Source: Paracoccaceae bacterium (GTDB lineage: Bacteria; Pseudomonadota; Alphaproteobacteria; Rhodobacterales; Rhodobacteraceae). From it: a stretch of 64,000 nt of DNA. Where the stretch lies: positions 1-64,000 of the forward strand of contig CACPBQ010000003.1 of NCBI GenBank assembly GCA_902632125.1, in the 5' to 3' direction. A model generated the notes under the pieces. The model did not search any database. It had not been told where the DNA came from and saw nothing but the letters and a program-made list of their open reading frames with translations. Of the stretch, positions 1-10,241 are shown one piece after another. The translations under genes and the position numbers were made by a program. Each line of letters starts with the position of its first letter. Within the stretch, counting starts at the first letter, position 1.

Positions 1-800
1 AGTTGAAAGAAAAGGGTATTATAACAAATTTTGTGTTTGTAAACCACAAACCTGATCCATCCTTCCCCAACGGTATCCCTAACCCCCTGCTTGAGGAAAA
101 TCGGGCATCGACTGCGAATGCCGTTATCGAAGAAAAGGCTGGCTTTGGCGTGGCCTTCGACGGCGACTTCGATCGCTGCTTTTTCTTTGATCACTTTGGC
201 AAGTTTATTCCCGGTGAGTATTTGGTAGGACTGCTCGCAGAAGTATTCTTAAGTAAAGAAAATGGGGCCACCATTATACACGACCCCCGCGTCATTTGGA
301 ATACAATCGACGTCGTTGGCAAATGCGGCGGTAAGGCGGTTGCTTCAAAGACAGGGCACGCATTTGTAAAAGCCGCCATGAGAAAGAGTGATGCTATTTA
401 CGGTGGAGAAATGTCAGCTCATCACTACTTCAGAGATTTCGCATATTGCGACAGCGGAGTCATTCCATGGCTTCTAGTCTGGGAATACCTATCAACTTCT
501 AATCTTTCACTGTCAGAAGTAATCTCAGAGAGAAGAAATCAATTTCCCTCTAGCGGAGAGATAAATTTTACGGTCGCCAATGCTACAAAATGCATAGAGA
601 AAATTCAAAAATATTTTGCGTCCAGTACCGCATCGATAGACGGAGTTGATGGCCTATCGATGACCTTTGACCATTGGCGCTTTAATCTTCGCAAATCCAA
701 TACTGAGCCGCTTGTCCGCCTTAACGTTGAGACTAGAGGTGACCATGGGTTACTAAAACAAAAAACAAGTAAATTGAAGCGTTTGATTGAGCAGCCGTAA
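1..800 (+). CDS. manB: Phosphomannomutase/phosphoglucomutase, C-terminal part
   Basis: The reading frame is open at the window edge, so this is the last 265 codons of a gene that starts upstream; the family is usually about 450-470 residues. Hallmarks of the alpha-D-phosphohexomutase family are visible: the metal-binding loop DGDFDR (residues 53-58 of the visible part), the sugar-binding GEMSAHHYF (135-143), and the C-terminal phosphate-binding RKSNTEPLVR. The enzyme interconverts hexose 6- and 1-phosphates in the cytoplasm, feeding nucleotide-sugar synthesis, which fits the polysaccharide genes that follow. Mannose versus glucose specificity cannot be read from the sequence. The serine phosphorylation site lies outside the window. 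Confidence 0.92.
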   Translation, partial: LKEKGIITNFVFVNHKPDPSFPNGIPNPLLEENRASTANAVIEEKAGFGVAFDGDFDRCFFFDHFGKFIPGEYLVGLLAEVFLSKENGATIIHDPRVIWNTIDVVGKCGGKAVASKTGHAFVKAAMRKSDAIYGGEMSAHHYFRDFAYCDSGVIPWLLVWEYLSTSNLSLSEVISERRNQFPSSGEINFTVANATKCIEKIQKYFASSTASIDGVDGLSMTFDHWRFNLRKSNTEPLVRLNVETRGDHGLLKQKTSKLKRLIEQP

Positions 801-894
801 CTTAAATTGCTAATTATGTCCAAATGTCATAAACAGCTACGCTGTAGCATCTATCTGAGGAGCATACTCGCCAAGTGAAAAACTATACCCAAAA

Positions 895-2031
895 ATGAAC
901 CAATATCTTGATCATATAACGGAGCCGCTATTGATGCAGAGCTACGTGACTTTGTTTTTCGTGAGTTTTATTTTGTGCCTTATTATCATTCTATCTAGCG
1001 GCTACGGCTTCTCTCGTCGCGGCGAAGTCGATGAGGTGGCTATCCAAAGCGCCCACAGTGGCTTTGTCCCCAGGGTTGGTGGCCTTGCGGTCTACATAAG
1101 CATCCTTGTATTGATACCCCTACTTTCGTTTGGCTTTATTCCTCTCTCTGTGGTCTTTGAGCTCGACGCAGTTCAAATTACGTTATTAATTTTATCAGCA
1201 ATTCCGGTGTTTTCTGTAGGACTGGCAGAGGATTTGGGTTATGATATGTCGCCCAGGGCCAGGCTGGTTGCCTCTGCGGTTTCCAGTATTGTGGCGATTT
1301 TATTATTTGGGACCTGGCTAGAAAATCTGGGTGTTCCTGGCTTAGATACGCTGCTTATGTTTGCGCCTTTGGGCATTCTGTTTACGATTTTTGCCACGGT
1401 TGGAGTGGTTAACGCCTTCAACCTAATTGACGGCCTCAACGGCTTGTCGAGCTATGTCACAGTTTCTGTCGCCGTATCATTGTCAGTCATCGCTTTCCAG
1501 GCCGGGAAAATACAGACTTCGATTTATTTGGTCTTGGTTGTCGCTGCTGTAATGGGGTTTATGGTCTTAAATTTTCCTATGGGAAAGATATTCCTGGGAG
1601 ACGGCGGCGCCTACGCACTAGGCCACCTACTCGTCTGGTCTTCGATTATTCTGATCAACAGCGCAAGCGAAACCAGTGCCTTTGCCATACTACTTGTGTT
1701 CTTCTGGCCTGTGGCGGACACGGGCCTGGCCATATGGCGCCGATGGAAGTTGGGCAATCCCGCCGACCGACCCGACCGGCTCCATTTTCACCAGCTTGCT
1801 ATGCGGTTTCTAGAAATTCGATTTTTTGGTCGTGAAAGAAGAGAAATTGCTAATCCGTTGGCGACCCTTATACTCATACCCTTAATCTCAGCACCCCAGG
1901 TGTTGGCTGTTTTATTTTGGGATGACTTTGGGGCGACGGTTTGGAGCACTCTGGTGGTTGCAGTAGTATTTGTAGCGCTCTATCTAATCGGAATAGGGCT
2001 TGCAAAAAGAGGGCGCAACAGAAATGCATAA
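895..2031 (+). CDS. WecA/MraY-family undecaprenyl-phosphate glycosyl-1-phosphate transferase
   Basis: This 378-residue polytopic membrane protein has about ten hydrophobic segments. It carries the family signatures NAFNLIDGLNGL (173-184), KIFLGDGGAYALGH (231-244) and a cytoplasmic HFHQL (297-301) matching the HxHH-like loop. WecA-type enzymes move HexNAc-1-phosphate from a UDP-sugar to undecaprenyl phosphate, the first membrane step of O-antigen or capsule synthesis. The acceptor and donor are inferred. The gene is visibly richer in GC than the locus that starts 200 bases downstream, so it may belong to the older chromosome. No convincing ribosome binding site precedes the ATG. A second, unrelated initiating transferase lies at 25555-26226. 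Confidence 0.9.
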   Translation: MNQYLDHITEPLLMQSYVTLFFVSFILCLIIILSSGYGFSRRGEVDEVAIQSAHSGFVPRVGGLAVYISILVLIPLLSFGFIPLSVVFELDAVQITLLILSAIPVFSVGLAEDLGYDMSPRARLVASAVSSIVAILLFGTWLENLGVPGLDTLLMFAPLGILFTIFATVGVVNAFNLIDGLNGLSSYVTVSVAVSLSVIAFQAGKIQTSIYLVLVVAAVMGFMVLNFPMGKIFLGDGGAYALGHLLVWSSIILINSASETSAFAILLVFFWPVADTGLAIWRRWKLGNPADRPDRLHFHQLAMRFLEIRFFGRERREIANPLATLILIPLISAPQVLAVLFWDDFGATVWSTLVVAVVFVALYLIGIGLAKRGRNRNA

Positions 2032-2093
2032 GATTACCCATGATTTGAGGGGCTTGGGACATCTGATTTTGGAGTATTATTGTTAGTTGGGTT

Positions 2094-2116
2094 TGATTTT
2101 TGCGTGAGAAAAATCA
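2094..2116. promoter_or_regulatory. Perfect 8-bp inverted repeat upstream of polysaccharide locus
   Basis: TGATTTTT and AAAAATCA flank a 7-base loop, about 130 bases before the first gene of the polysaccharide locus. There is no T-run after it, so it does not look like a terminator. It could be an operator or an mRNA hairpin. The palindrome is seen; any function is a guess. Confidence 0.3.
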
Positions 2117-2242
2117 CAAAGCTCAGTTTAAGTTAAAACATGATTTACCCCATACTTTTAGTAGCATAAAAAACAATGTACCTACTAATTTATAAATGAA
2201 AATTTAATTCGCGTTTAAACAAAATGATTAGGTAAAAAATTG

Positions 2243-3505
2243 ATGCATAAAATAGCTATTATCGGTTTGGGCTATGTGGGCTTACCATTAGCTGTTGAAT
2301 TTGGAAAAATTCATAATGTGGTTGGGTTTGATATAAACAAAGACAGGGTAGCTCAATTACTTGAAGGAAGGGATTCTACGGGCGAAGTTTCAAGCTTGGA
2401 ACTCAAAGCTGCTACTAAGCTAACCTTTAGCTGTGATCTGTCTAATTTGAGTGAATGCAATGTCTATATTGTGACTGTACCTACTCCTATAGATAATCTT
2501 AAACAGCCTGATTTATTACCGTTGACTCTGGCTTCTGAGACAATTGGACGTTATCTGAAAAAAAATGACGTCGTCATCTATGAATCGACTGTATATCCAG
2601 GTGCAACCGAAGAAAAATGCGTTCCTATTTTGGAGCAAATGTCGGGCCTTCTATTCAATAAAGATTTTTACGTTGGTTACTCTCCTGAGCGAATAAATCC
2701 AGGTGATAAATCGCACCGCTTGGTAGATATAGTTAAGGTAACTTCTGGATCCACAATAGAGATAGCAAACTTTGTTGATAACTTATACCGAAAGATAATT
2801 CGAGCCGGCACATATCAGGCACCCAGTATCAAAGTTGCAGAAGCCGCTAAAGTAATTGAAAACACACAGCGAGATCTAAACATAGCGCTTGTTAACGAGT
2901 TATCGATTATTTTTCAAAAGCTTGGCCTTGATACAGCGGAGGTTTTGAAAGCCGCAGCTACAAAATGGAACTTTTTGCAGTTTAGTCCAGGTTTAGTTGG
3001 CGGCCATTGCATTGGCGTAGACCCTTATTATCTCACTTACAAAGCCCAAGATCTTGGGTATGAACCAGAAATTATATTAGCAGGTAGGCGTATGAACGAT
3101 GGCATGGCGCATTACGTAGCATCGCTTTTAGCTAAAACTTTAATATCAAAAGATATTGATGTTCCCTCTGCAGAGATTTTAGTTATGGGAGTAACTTTTA
3201 AAGAAAATTGCCCTGATATCCGCAATACCAAAGTTGTGGACCTTATAAAAGAGATGGAAGATTATGGCATGCGTGTCGATGTTATGGACCCTAGGTGTTC
3301 TCCGACTGAATTGCAAAAAGAGCACGATATCAAGTTACTTTCGGAAGCAAAAAAAAACTATTACGATGCTGTCATTTTAGCAGTAAATCACGACGAGTTT
3401 CAAGAAATGGGTTCAACGAATATTAAACAACAGTGTAAAGAAAAACATGTATTTTTTGATTTGAAAAGTACATTTAAGCAGTCAGAATCAGACATTCGAT
3501 TATGA
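2243..3505 (+). CDS. tviB: UDP-N-acetyl-hexosamine 6-dehydrogenase (TviB/WbpA-like)
   Basis: The 420-residue protein has the full nucleotide-sugar dehydrogenase architecture: N-terminal Rossmann IGLGYVGLP (7-15), [12 protein letters not shown] (113-124), [10 protein letters not shown] (146-155) and the catalytic cysteine in [12 protein letters not shown] (C256), then the C-terminal UDP-binding domain. TviB-type enzymes oxidise C6 of UDP-GlcNAc or UDP-GalNAc with two NAD+ to give the uronic acid. The next gene is a TviC-like 4-epimerase, so the pair likely makes UDP-GalNAcA. A TTG directly precedes the ATG; I took the ATG because the weak AGG upstream is spaced better for it. It is the first gene of the AT-rich locus. 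Confidence 0.92.
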   Translation: MHKIAIIGLGYVGLPLAVEFGKIHNVVGFDINKDRVAQLLEGRDSTGEVSSLELKAATKLTFSCDLSNLSECNVYIVTVPTPIDNLKQPDLLPLTLASETIGRYLKKNDVVIYESTVYPGATEEKCVPILEQMSGLLFNKDFYVGYSPERINPGDKSHRLVDIVKVTSGSTIEIANFVDNLYRKIIRAGTYQAPSIKVAEAAKVIENTQRDLNIALVNELSIIFQKLGLDTAEVLKAAATKWNFLQFSPGLVGGHCIGVDPYYLTYKAQDLGYEPEIILAGRRMNDGMAHYVASLLAKTLISKDIDVPSAEILVMGVTFKENCPDIRNTKVVDLIKEMEDYGMRVDVMDPRCSPTELQKEHDIKLLSEAKKNYYDAVILAVNHDEFQEMGSTNIKQQCKEKHVFFDLKSTFKQSESDIRL

Positions 3506-3524
3506 ATTAAAAGTTGTTTCGATA

Positions 3525-4565
3525 ATGAGCAGTGTATTTTCTACGATTACTAACAGTCTTTGGTCCGAACCTAAGACTTGGTTAATTACTGGTGTTGCAG
3601 GCTTTATAGGTTCAAATTTATTAGAAACCTTATTGAAATTAAATCAAACCGTCATTGGTCTAGACAATTATAGTACTGGCTTCAAAGATAATTTAATTGA
3701 AGTTAAAGAAAAAGTTACAAAGCAAGAGTGGAATAACTTTATTTTTTATGAGGGAGACATAATTGACCGGCTCCAATGTGAAAAAGCAGTTAAAAATGTT
3801 GATTACGTTCTTCACCAAGCCGCTCTTGGATCTGTACCACGGTCTATTCAAAATCCTATTAAAACAAATGAAGTGAATGTCTCAGGATTTTTAAATATTC
3901 TAGACGCAGCAAAAGATGAAAAGGTGCAGAGCTTTACTTATGCTGCAAGCAGTTCAACTTATGGTGATCACCCTGCATTGCCAAAGATTGAAGGAAAAAT
4001 AGGGAATCCTTTATCTCCTTATGCTGTGACAAAGTATATTAACGAATTATATGCAGATGTGTATTCTAGGGTCTATGGTTTTGACTGCATAGGGTTAAGA
4101 TATTTCAATGTTTTTGGAAAACGGCAGAACCCAGACGGGGATTACGCTGCTGTAATACCTAGATGGACGGCTGCAATGTTGGCTGGGGCAGATACTTTCA
4201 TAAATGGCGATGGTACTACTTCTAGAGATTTTTGTTTTGTTGATAATGTTGTTCAGATTAATATTTTAGCTGCTACCTCGCCTAAAAGTGCCAGAAATGA
4301 AATTTATAATGTAGCCGTTGGAAACAGAACTTCGCTTAGTCAACTTCATGCAGCCATTCAACTTGAACTATCGAAACACGGAGTTTCAAACCTTAAGCCT
4401 GCCATGCATCGAGAATTTAGACCGGGCGATGTTATGCATTCTCAAGCTAATATTTCTAAAGCTAAGAAAAAACTTGGGTATAATCCAACATATGACCTAA
4501 GAGACGGTTTGGGCGTCTCTATGGAATGGTATATAGAAAAATTATTAACTGAAGATTTTAAATGA
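3525..4565 (+). CDS. tviC: UDP-N-acetylglucosamine 4-epimerase (TviC/WbpP-like)
   Basis: Extended short-chain dehydrogenase of 346 residues. GxxGxxG is in GVAGFIGS (23-30); the catalytic serine region is SSSTYGD (142-148), and the Tyr-Lys pair is in SPYAVTK (Y166, K170). The sequence pattern, with its long N-terminal lead, matches WbpP/TviC enzymes that interconvert UDP-GlcNAc and UDP-GalNAc or their uronic acids. The gene follows the 6-dehydrogenase by 19 bases and overlaps the ABC transporter gene by ATGA, so the three are probably translated from one message. A role in UDP-GalNAcA supply is inferred from this pairing. Confidence 0.9.
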   Translation: MSSVFSTITNSLWSEPKTWLITGVAGFIGSNLLETLLKLNQTVIGLDNYSTGFKDNLIEVKEKVTKQEWNNFIFYEGDIIDRLQCEKAVKNVDYVLHQAALGSVPRSIQNPIKTNEVNVSGFLNILDAAKDEKVQSFTYAASSSTYGDHPALPKIEGKIGNPLSPYAVTKYINELYADVYSRVYGFDCIGLRYFNVFGKRQNPDGDYAAVIPRWTAAMLAGADTFINGDGTTSRDFCFVDNVVQINILAATSPKSARNEIYNVAVGNRTSLSQLHAAIQLELSKHGVSNLKPAMHREFRPGDVMHSQANISKAKKKLGYNPTYDLRDGLGVSMEWYIEKLLTEDFK

Positions 4566-6208
4566 AGCTTTTCAGTCCGTATAGTCTAATAAAAATATCA
4601 GTTATTTTTGTTATCGCCTCAATAAGCGAAGTTTTATCTATAGTCAGCTTAGGGCCTGTTTTGACATCGTTTTCGGGTAACCAACAAAACAACTTTTTTT
4701 CATGGACCATAGAAAATATTTTTGGGTATGATCAAACCCCTAATACATCTACGCTAATCGTAATTTTTGCCTGCATTAATTGTTTAAATCTTATCGTCCA
4801 GCTTTCTAAAATATTTGCTATTAGATCTTTTATTATAGATAACGCGCGCCGTCTTGATGAGGCCTTTTTCGAGTCTTTATTTATCACAAGTACTTATAAA
4901 GATTTAGGTGTAAGCAAATCCGAATTACTATCAATTATTGCTGTAAAAATTGATGAAATAATTTTGCGGACAATAACCCCTGCTCTGAATATAGTCGGAA
5001 ATATTTTAGTAATATGCCTCACAATTATTTTTTTAATTTTATTGAACCCATTATTTACTTTTTATTTTACATTCGTTGTTTGCGTTTTTTATTTCCTCAA
5101 CAGTGTAATAATCAACAAGAGGATTCAACGTTATGGTCAAGAGCAGTCAGAAGTCAGAGTTGATCTAGTAACACTATCTGATGATGTTATGGAAAATTGG
5201 AAACAAATATACAATTTATCGTTAACAAAGTTTTTCCGAAAACCTTTGATATTCTTATCATATAAACTTCGATACGCTCAGGCATCTATATCAATGCTCG
5301 CGAGTATGCCGCGTTACTTTTTGGAATTAATTCTTATAATAGCTTTGGCTTCCATGTTCATATTTTTTGATATGGAAAATAATCCCGAAAAATTAACAAT
5401 TTTGATATTTTTCATTTTCGCTGCGGTCCGCATTTTGCCGCAAGCTCAACAGTTATTTGGAAATTTGACTGTTATAAAAGGGAATCGTGAAATTTATAAC
5501 GATGTTCAAAAAGTGTTAGAAAATAATTCACCAGATAATTCATTTATAGAATTCAATAGAGGTCAGAGCAGGTCTCAGAAATCTATTATATTTGAAGAAT
5601 GGAAAAATCATCTTGGTATCACTCTTAAGGCAACTCCCTCTAAGATCAAATTAGATCGGGGGGAGGTAATTTTGTTTACAGGACCTTCAGGTATTGGGAA
5701 AACAACACTGTTTGAAACCATTCTTGGTGTCCGTGAACTAAATGCAAACAAAGACGAAAAATCGCCATATGACGTACAAATCATGAACCAATCATTTACC
5801 TATACTCCTCAGACGGCACGAATTTTTGCATTTCCGCTATGGCAGAACATTACTTTGAGTGAACAAAAAGATATTGATCTCCCTAGATTGGAGCAAGCAC
5901 TTTATATTTCAGGATTAAATATTCTTATTGATAGTAAAGTCTTGAAGTTTGATGCGATACTTTCTTCAGGCGGACATGAAATTTCAGGTGGGCAACGCCA
6001 GCGAATAATGATAGCGCGAAGTATTTATCATTCAAAAGGAGCTTTGATTTTTGATGAGAGCTTCTCGGCTTTAGACGTTGAGAGCATCAAAGACATTTTT
6101 AAACGCTTTAGGTCTGATGGGAATTTCACACTACTTGTGGTGTCTCATGATACTACGATGTTTGAGTATGCTACTCAGAAAATAAGGATACACGAAAAAG
6201 ATGATTAA
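4562..6208 (+). CDS. ABC half-transporter (PglK/MsbA-like lipid-linked oligosaccharide flippase candidate)
   Basis: 548 residues, with an N-terminal type I exporter membrane domain (hydrophobic segments to about residue 300) and a C-terminal ATPase. Walker A is GPSGIGKT (374-381), the Q-loop is in YTPQTAR, the signature is ISGGQRQR (474-481), Walker B is ALIFDES (494-500), and the H-loop is SHD near 530. The polysaccharide locus has no Wzx-type flippase that I can see, and ABC half-transporters such as PglK flip undecaprenyl-linked glycans in Campylobacter, so that role is the best inference. The gene overlaps its neighbours at both ends (4 and 8 bases), which indicates translational coupling. 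Peptide or lipid export remains possible. Confidence 0.85.
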   Translation: MKLFSPYSLIKISVIFVIASISEVLSIVSLGPVLTSFSGNQQNNFFSWTIENIFGYDQTPNTSTLIVIFACINCLNLIVQLSKIFAIRSFIIDNARRLDEAFFESLFITSTYKDLGVSKSELLSIIAVKIDEIILRTITPALNIVGNILVICLTIIFLILLNPLFTFYFTFVVCVFYFLNSVIINKRIQRYGQEQSEVRVDLVTLSDDVMENWKQIYNLSLTKFFRKPLIFLSYKLRYAQASISMLASMPRYFLELILIIALASMFIFFDMENNPEKLTILIFFIFAAVRILPQAQQLFGNLTVIKGNREIYNDVQKVLENNSPDNSFIEFNRGQSRSQKSIIFEEWKNHLGITLKATPSKIKLDRGEVILFTGPSGIGKTTLFETILGVRELNANKDEKSPYDVQIMNQSFTYTPQTARIFAFPLWQNITLSEQKDIDLPRLEQALYISGLNILIDSKVLKFDAILSSGGHEISGGQRQRIMIARSIYHSKGALIFDESFSALDVESIKDIFKRFRSDGNFTLLVVSHDTTMFEYATQKIRIHEKDD

Positions 6209-7142
6209 TAAGCTTATCTCGCTCATAAAATTTCATGGGGTATATTCTTTAGTTATATTATATCGATTTATAAGACTTGAGATATTATCAAAGCTGATGA
6301 AACGAGAGCACACGGTATCAGCGGTTTACGACTTTGAAATGATATTGCCTTTGCAGCAGGGTGGTTTGACCAAAGTTTTGTCTATATTTAGAGGCCGTGA
6401 GTTAGATCATAAGTATCTGCTTGAAAAGGTTCTACGTTCAGGAGACACAATTTTAGATCTTGGCAGTAATATTGGATATTATGTTGCTTTAGAAAATAAT
6501 ATTTTAAATGGGAACGCTACTTTCTATTGTATTGAGCCTGACCCTAGAAATATTACTTATTTAGAGAAAAATCTTAAATTGCACAACATAAATCAAAGAG
6601 CTGAGGTAACCTTAGGAGCGATATCGGATTTTGATGGAGATATTTCATTTAACTTCGATGAGCTAACAAATCTCAACTCAGTCGAATTTCAACATGGCAG
6701 TAATAAAAATACATCAAGTGTACCTTGCCATGACATTTTATCGTATCTAAAATCTCGAAATCCTGTTGACGTAATTCGCATGGATATTGAAGGTCATGAG
6801 CTTGTTGTTCTTAAACGGCTCGCAGAAGGTGTTCTATCGCAGGTGGTCAAGGCACCAAGAATAATAATTTTTGAAACACATCAGTATAAGGATGTTGAGA
6901 AAGCAGCAGAGATACTCAAAATACTTGTCACTTGTGGTTATGAGTTCTCTTATGTAACTTCGGATGATGAGTTATCTATGGATGGGGCTTCATTTAGGCG
7001 ACGCGGTCTGCTCCCAGATAAAGTTATTCATGAGTGGACGGTATCACGCGGAATTTATAGTGATCTTAAAGAAAGTTTAGCAGTTGATATTGTTAGTAAC
7101 TGGAAAGGATCACGCACTGTTTGCCTGAGCCTAAAGAAATGA
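6201..7142 (+). CDS. FkbM-family SAM-dependent methyltransferase
   Basis: 313 residues. The SAM-binding motif I is LDLGSNIGYY, followed by the acidic motif II CIEPDPRN and the FkbM-typical block RMDIEGHELVVL. FkbM enzymes O-methylate sugars or polyketides; in a polysaccharide locus the likely target is a hydroxyl of a glycan residue. The N-terminal 60 residues before the methyltransferase fold are basic and partly hydrophobic, perhaps membrane-associating. The start overlaps the ABC transporter gene by 8 bases, and the stop overlaps the rmlA start as ATGA. The substrate cannot be told from sequence. Confidence 0.88.
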   Translation: MINKLISLIKFHGVYSLVILYRFIRLEILSKLMKREHTVSAVYDFEMILPLQQGGLTKVLSIFRGRELDHKYLLEKVLRSGDTILDLGSNIGYYVALENNILNGNATFYCIEPDPRNITYLEKNLKLHNINQRAEVTLGAISDFDGDISFNFDELTNLNSVEFQHGSNKNTSSVPCHDILSYLKSRNPVDVIRMDIEGHELVVLKRLAEGVLSQVVKAPRIIIFETHQYKDVEKAAEILKILVTCGYEFSYVTSDDELSMDGASFRRRGLLPDKVIHEWTVSRGIYSDLKESLAVDIVSNWKGSRTVCLSLKK

Positions 7143-7933
7143 AAAACGTAATTGGAGTAATAATGGCAGGTGGTCGTGGTACACGATTGGATCCACTGAC
7201 TAGAATAATTAACAAGCACCTTTTACCAATTTACCAAAAGCCTATGATTTATTATTCTTTGAGTAATTTAATTTTAGCTGGAATAAAAGAGATCATTATA
7301 GTTACTAACCCAAATGACGTTCTCAATTTCAAAACTTTACTAGATCCAATCTTTAGTAAGTCAGATCATAAACTTACAGTTATTAAGCAAGAAAAACCAA
7401 ATGGAATTGCAGAAGTTTTCAGACTTATTGAGGAGTCGCGAAATAGGCGTGATGTATTGCTGCACTTAGGTGATAATTTATTTTTTGGTCATGATTTTAC
7501 GACCAGGATTATATCAACAATTTCAAAGAAAAATTCAGCGGTTTTTTCATATAGAGTCAAAGACCCAAATGCATTTGGCGTAATAAAAATGCATAAAAAC
7601 AGAGTTATAGAAATTGTTGAGAAGCCCAAAGCTTTTATATCTGACTTAATTGTTACAGGATTATACTTCTACAAAGATCACGATATAAAACTAAGTGATA
7701 GAATAGAATTTAGTGAAAGAGGCGAGCTTGAAATCACCGACGTCAACAATTTAATCGTTAAGAATTCACATCTAAATGTGGTGGAGCTACAAAGGGGTGA
7801 TATTTGGTATGATTGCGGTACTTTTGATGATTTAGCAAATGCTACACAATTTATAAAATTTGCTGAAGAGCGACACTCACTTCAAATTGGTGATTTGGAA
7901 GAAATTTTAAAGAAAATGTATTTGAGGAGTTAA
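7139..7933 (+). CDS. rmlA: Glucose-1-phosphate thymidylyltransferase (RmlA-type)
   Basis: 264 residues, somewhat shorter than the usual 290. The nucleotidyltransferase signature is GVIMAGGRGTRLDPLTR near the N-terminus, followed by HLLPIYQKPMIYY, the metal-site HLGDNLFFG, EKPKAF, and the family ending WYDCGTFDDL. The enzyme makes dTDP-glucose from dTTP and glucose 1-phosphate, the entry to the dTDP-deoxysugar branch completed by RmlB (20976-21989). An in-frame start 18 bases upstream is possible, but the ATG chosen forms an ATGA overlap with the FkbM gene, as with several junctions here. The truncated C-terminus may lack part of the allosteric site; this is an inference. Confidence 0.9.
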   Translation: MKNVIGVIMAGGRGTRLDPLTRIINKHLLPIYQKPMIYYSLSNLILAGIKEIIIVTNPNDVLNFKTLLDPIFSKSDHKLTVIKQEKPNGIAEVFRLIEESRNRRDVLLHLGDNLFFGHDFTTRIISTISKKNSAVFSYRVKDPNAFGVIKMHKNRVIEIVEKPKAFISDLIVTGLYFYKDHDIKLSDRIEFSERGELEITDVNNLIVKNSHLNVVELQRGDIWYDCGTFDDLANATQFIKFAEERHSLQIGDLEEILKKMYLRS

Positions 7934-7938
7934 GGGCT

Positions 7939-9159
7939 ATGACATGTTTAGTCTGTGGAAATAAACTAAATGAATTCATAAACTTTGGGCCCATGCCTAT
8001 TGCCAATAACTTCTCTGATAAAAAATTGGGAGCGGATCAGTATACCTTTGAAATGCGAGTAGCAGCTTGTGAAGCCTGTGCTACTGTGCAACTTGTTGAG
8101 CAGCCAGATAGAGAACAAATGTTTCATGAAAACTATGCATTTTTTTCTTCCACATCGAAAGCCATGGATGAACACTTCAAGCAGCTAAGTGATAAGCTAG
8201 TTGCAAAATTTGAAAGGAGTAACGAGAAATTGAATTCTTTGGAAATTGGGTGCAATGATGGGATTTTGCTTAAATACTTACATTCGAAATCAGAAGCATT
8301 AGGTATTGAACCATCTTCAAATGTCGCGGCTATAGCTCAATCTAAAGATTTAAACGTTAGAAACACATTTTTCGATGACGATTGTGTGAAAATTCTACAG
8401 GAGGAAAAAAAATCTTTTGAAATAGTTGTGAGTGCGAACGTAATTTGTCATATACCCTACATTAATGATATTTTTTCTGGAGTTGAAAAAGTTCTATCGG
8501 CTAATGGGATTTTTGTACATGAAGACCCATATTTAGTGGATATTCTAAACCAAGGTACATTCGATCAGATTTACGATGAGCATGTTTTTCTGTTCTCATG
8601 CTTTTCACAAAAACAAATAGCCAAAAAAAATGGCTTGGAACTATTTGACGTGGAGTTGGTACCAACTCATGGAGGCTCTGCACGCTATTACTTTTGCAAA
8701 CCTGGAACCTATCAAGTTACTGATAGACTAAACAAGCAACTGGACTTAGAAAACAGCCTTCCAATTGATAAGTTCGAAACCTTTGTTGAATTTTCAGGCA
8801 TTGTCGAAGACAAAAAAAGAAAGTTCAATCTCCTAATCAAGAAATTGAAAGAAGAGGGCAATAGAATTGTTGGGTATGGTGCAACCTCAAAAAGCACCAC
8901 CATTTTAAACTTCTTTGGCTTAGATCATCGAACAATCGACTGTATATATGACACAACACCAACAAAAATTGGAAAATTTACGCCCGGTACAGATATTCCA
9001 ATAATTGACTATTCGGATTTTGTTCAAGAAACAGCTGAATATGTTATACTATTTGCCTGGAATCATAGGCAGGAAATTTTTGAGAAGGAGCATGAATACT
9101 TCGAGTTAACTAATAAGAAGTGGCTCACAATTTTGCCAGATATACAGGTTATAGAATGA
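7939..9159 (+). CDS. dTDP-sugar C-methyltransferase (NovU/TylCIII-like, three-domain)
   Basis: 406 residues with the three-part layout of sugar C-methyltransferases. There is an N-terminal zinc-binding domain (CLVCGN at 3-8 and a second pair near CEAC), a central SAM domain with LEIGCNDGILLKYL, and a C-terminal domain containing GYGATSKSTT and the ending of the Methyltransf_14 type. Known members add a methyl group at C3 of dTDP-4-keto-deoxysugars, producing branched-chain sugars. With RmlA/B, an FdtA-like isomerase and an aminotransferase close by, a branched deoxy- or aminodeoxysugar is likely. Carbon position and exact substrate are not deducible. It starts 5 bases after rmlA. Confidence 0.87.
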   Translation: MTCLVCGNKLNEFINFGPMPIANNFSDKKLGADQYTFEMRVAACEACATVQLVEQPDREQMFHENYAFFSSTSKAMDEHFKQLSDKLVAKFERSNEKLNSLEIGCNDGILLKYLHSKSEALGIEPSSNVAAIAQSKDLNVRNTFFDDDCVKILQEEKKSFEIVVSANVICHIPYINDIFSGVEKVLSANGIFVHEDPYLVDILNQGTFDQIYDEHVFLFSCFSQKQIAKKNGLELFDVELVPTHGGSARYYFCKPGTYQVTDRLNKQLDLENSLPIDKFETFVEFSGIVEDKKRKFNLLIKKLKEEGNRIVGYGATSKSTTILNFFGLDHRTIDCIYDTTPTKIGKFTPGTDIPIIDYSDFVQETAEYVILFAWNHRQEIFEKEHEYFELTNKKWLTILPDIQVIE

Positions 9160-10241
9160 TTTTTTGTTCAGATCCTTATCCGCAAAATGAAAAGTTAAAA
9201 AATGAGTTAAACGAACTGTTCAACAGCTTTATTAAGAGTGGTAGTTATATTAAAGGTCCAAACTGCAGCCAGTTTGAGAAAAACTTTGCTCAATATAATG
9301 GGGTGAAATTTGCTTTGGGCGTAGCAAATGCAACGGATGCTTTGGAGATTGCTCTCAGAGCAATTGATATCGGTCAAGGCGACGAAGTTATTACTACTTC
9401 TTTGACGGCTGTTGCAACAGCTTGTGCTATAAAGAATGTAGGTGCCGAAGTAGTTTTTTGTGATATAGAAGTTGATGGGTACAATATCGACCCCTTAGAT
9501 GTAGAGAGAAAAATTACCGGTAAAACTAAAGCGGTTATAGCTGTTCATCTGCACGGACATCCGTGCGATATAAACCAGATTAGAAAAACTTGTGATGATA
9601 ATAATATATTTCTGATAGAAGACTGTTCTCAAGCACACGGAGCAACAGTTGGTGGAAAAAAAGTTGGTTCGTTTGGACATGCTTCGTGTTTCAGTTTTTA
9701 TCCTACCAAGAACCTTGCGGCCCTTGGCGATGGTGGCGCCATCCTTACCAATAAAAAGTATATATTTGAAAAATGCACAGAGCTTCATCAATATGGCTGG
9801 GTAAATAGGATTTCCGTTTCAGAAAACGGGCGCAACTCACGATTGGACGAATTGCAAGCAAGTTTTTTAAATTTAAAGCTTAGATACCTTGATGAATTTA
9901 ATGAACAAAGGCGTAAAATAGCTCAACTTTACTTTAATGGTCTTGAGTCGATGAATATTGGACTACCAGAAGAAAAGCTGGGAAATCGAGGTGTTTTTCA
10001 TCAGTTTGTTATTTCTTCGAGCAGTAGAGAAAAAATTAAAGAACATTTGCAAGATCATAAGATTTTTTGTGGGTTGCATTATGAATTTCCAGTACATGAA
10101 CAGCCAAATTTCAGGAAAAAAAATTGCAAGCTACCTCAAACAGAAAAGCAAGTTTCTATGATTTTGTCGCTGCCAATATATCCTGGATTGGAACGCAAAA
10201 GCATACAAAAGATTGTTAGCTTAATTGGGGATGTAGTGTAA
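9156..10241 (+). CDS. DegT/DnrJ/EryC1/StrS aminotransferase (FdtB-like sugar aminotransferase)
   Basis: 361 residues of the PLP-dependent sugar aminotransferase family. The Schiff-base lysine is in FYPTKNLAALGDGG (K185), and the aspartate that binds the pyridine nitrogen is in IEDCSQAHGA (D156). The ATG chosen gives an ATGA overlap with the C-methyltransferase gene; a start 36 bases upstream is open but adds residues not typical of the family. Together with the FdtA-like ketoisomerase, it could make a dTDP-3-amino-3,6-dideoxyhexose. Whether it acts at C3 or C4 is inferred from context only. It is coupled to rmlC by a TAATG junction. Confidence 0.9.
   Translation: MIFCSDPYPQNEKLKNELNELFNSFIKSGSYIKGPNCSQFEKNFAQYNGVKFALGVANATDALEIALRAIDIGQGDEVITTSLTAVATACAIKNVGAEVVFCDIEVDGYNIDPLDVERKITGKTKAVIAVHLHGHPCDINQIRKTCDDNNIFLIEDCSQAHGATVGGKKVGSFGHASCFSFYPTKNLAALGDGGAILTNKKYIFEKCTELHQYGWVNRISVSENGRNSRLDELQASFLNLKLRYLDEFNEQRRKIAQLYFNGLESMNIGLPEEKLGNRGVFHQFVISSSSREKIKEHLQDHKIFCGLHYEFPVHEQPNFRKKNCKLPQTEKQVSMILSLPIYPGLERKSIQKIVSLIGDVV

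Noticed and set aside
2094-2116. Rho-independent terminator for the WecA-like gene
   Set aside because: The hairpin is AT-only in its arms and lacks a T-run.
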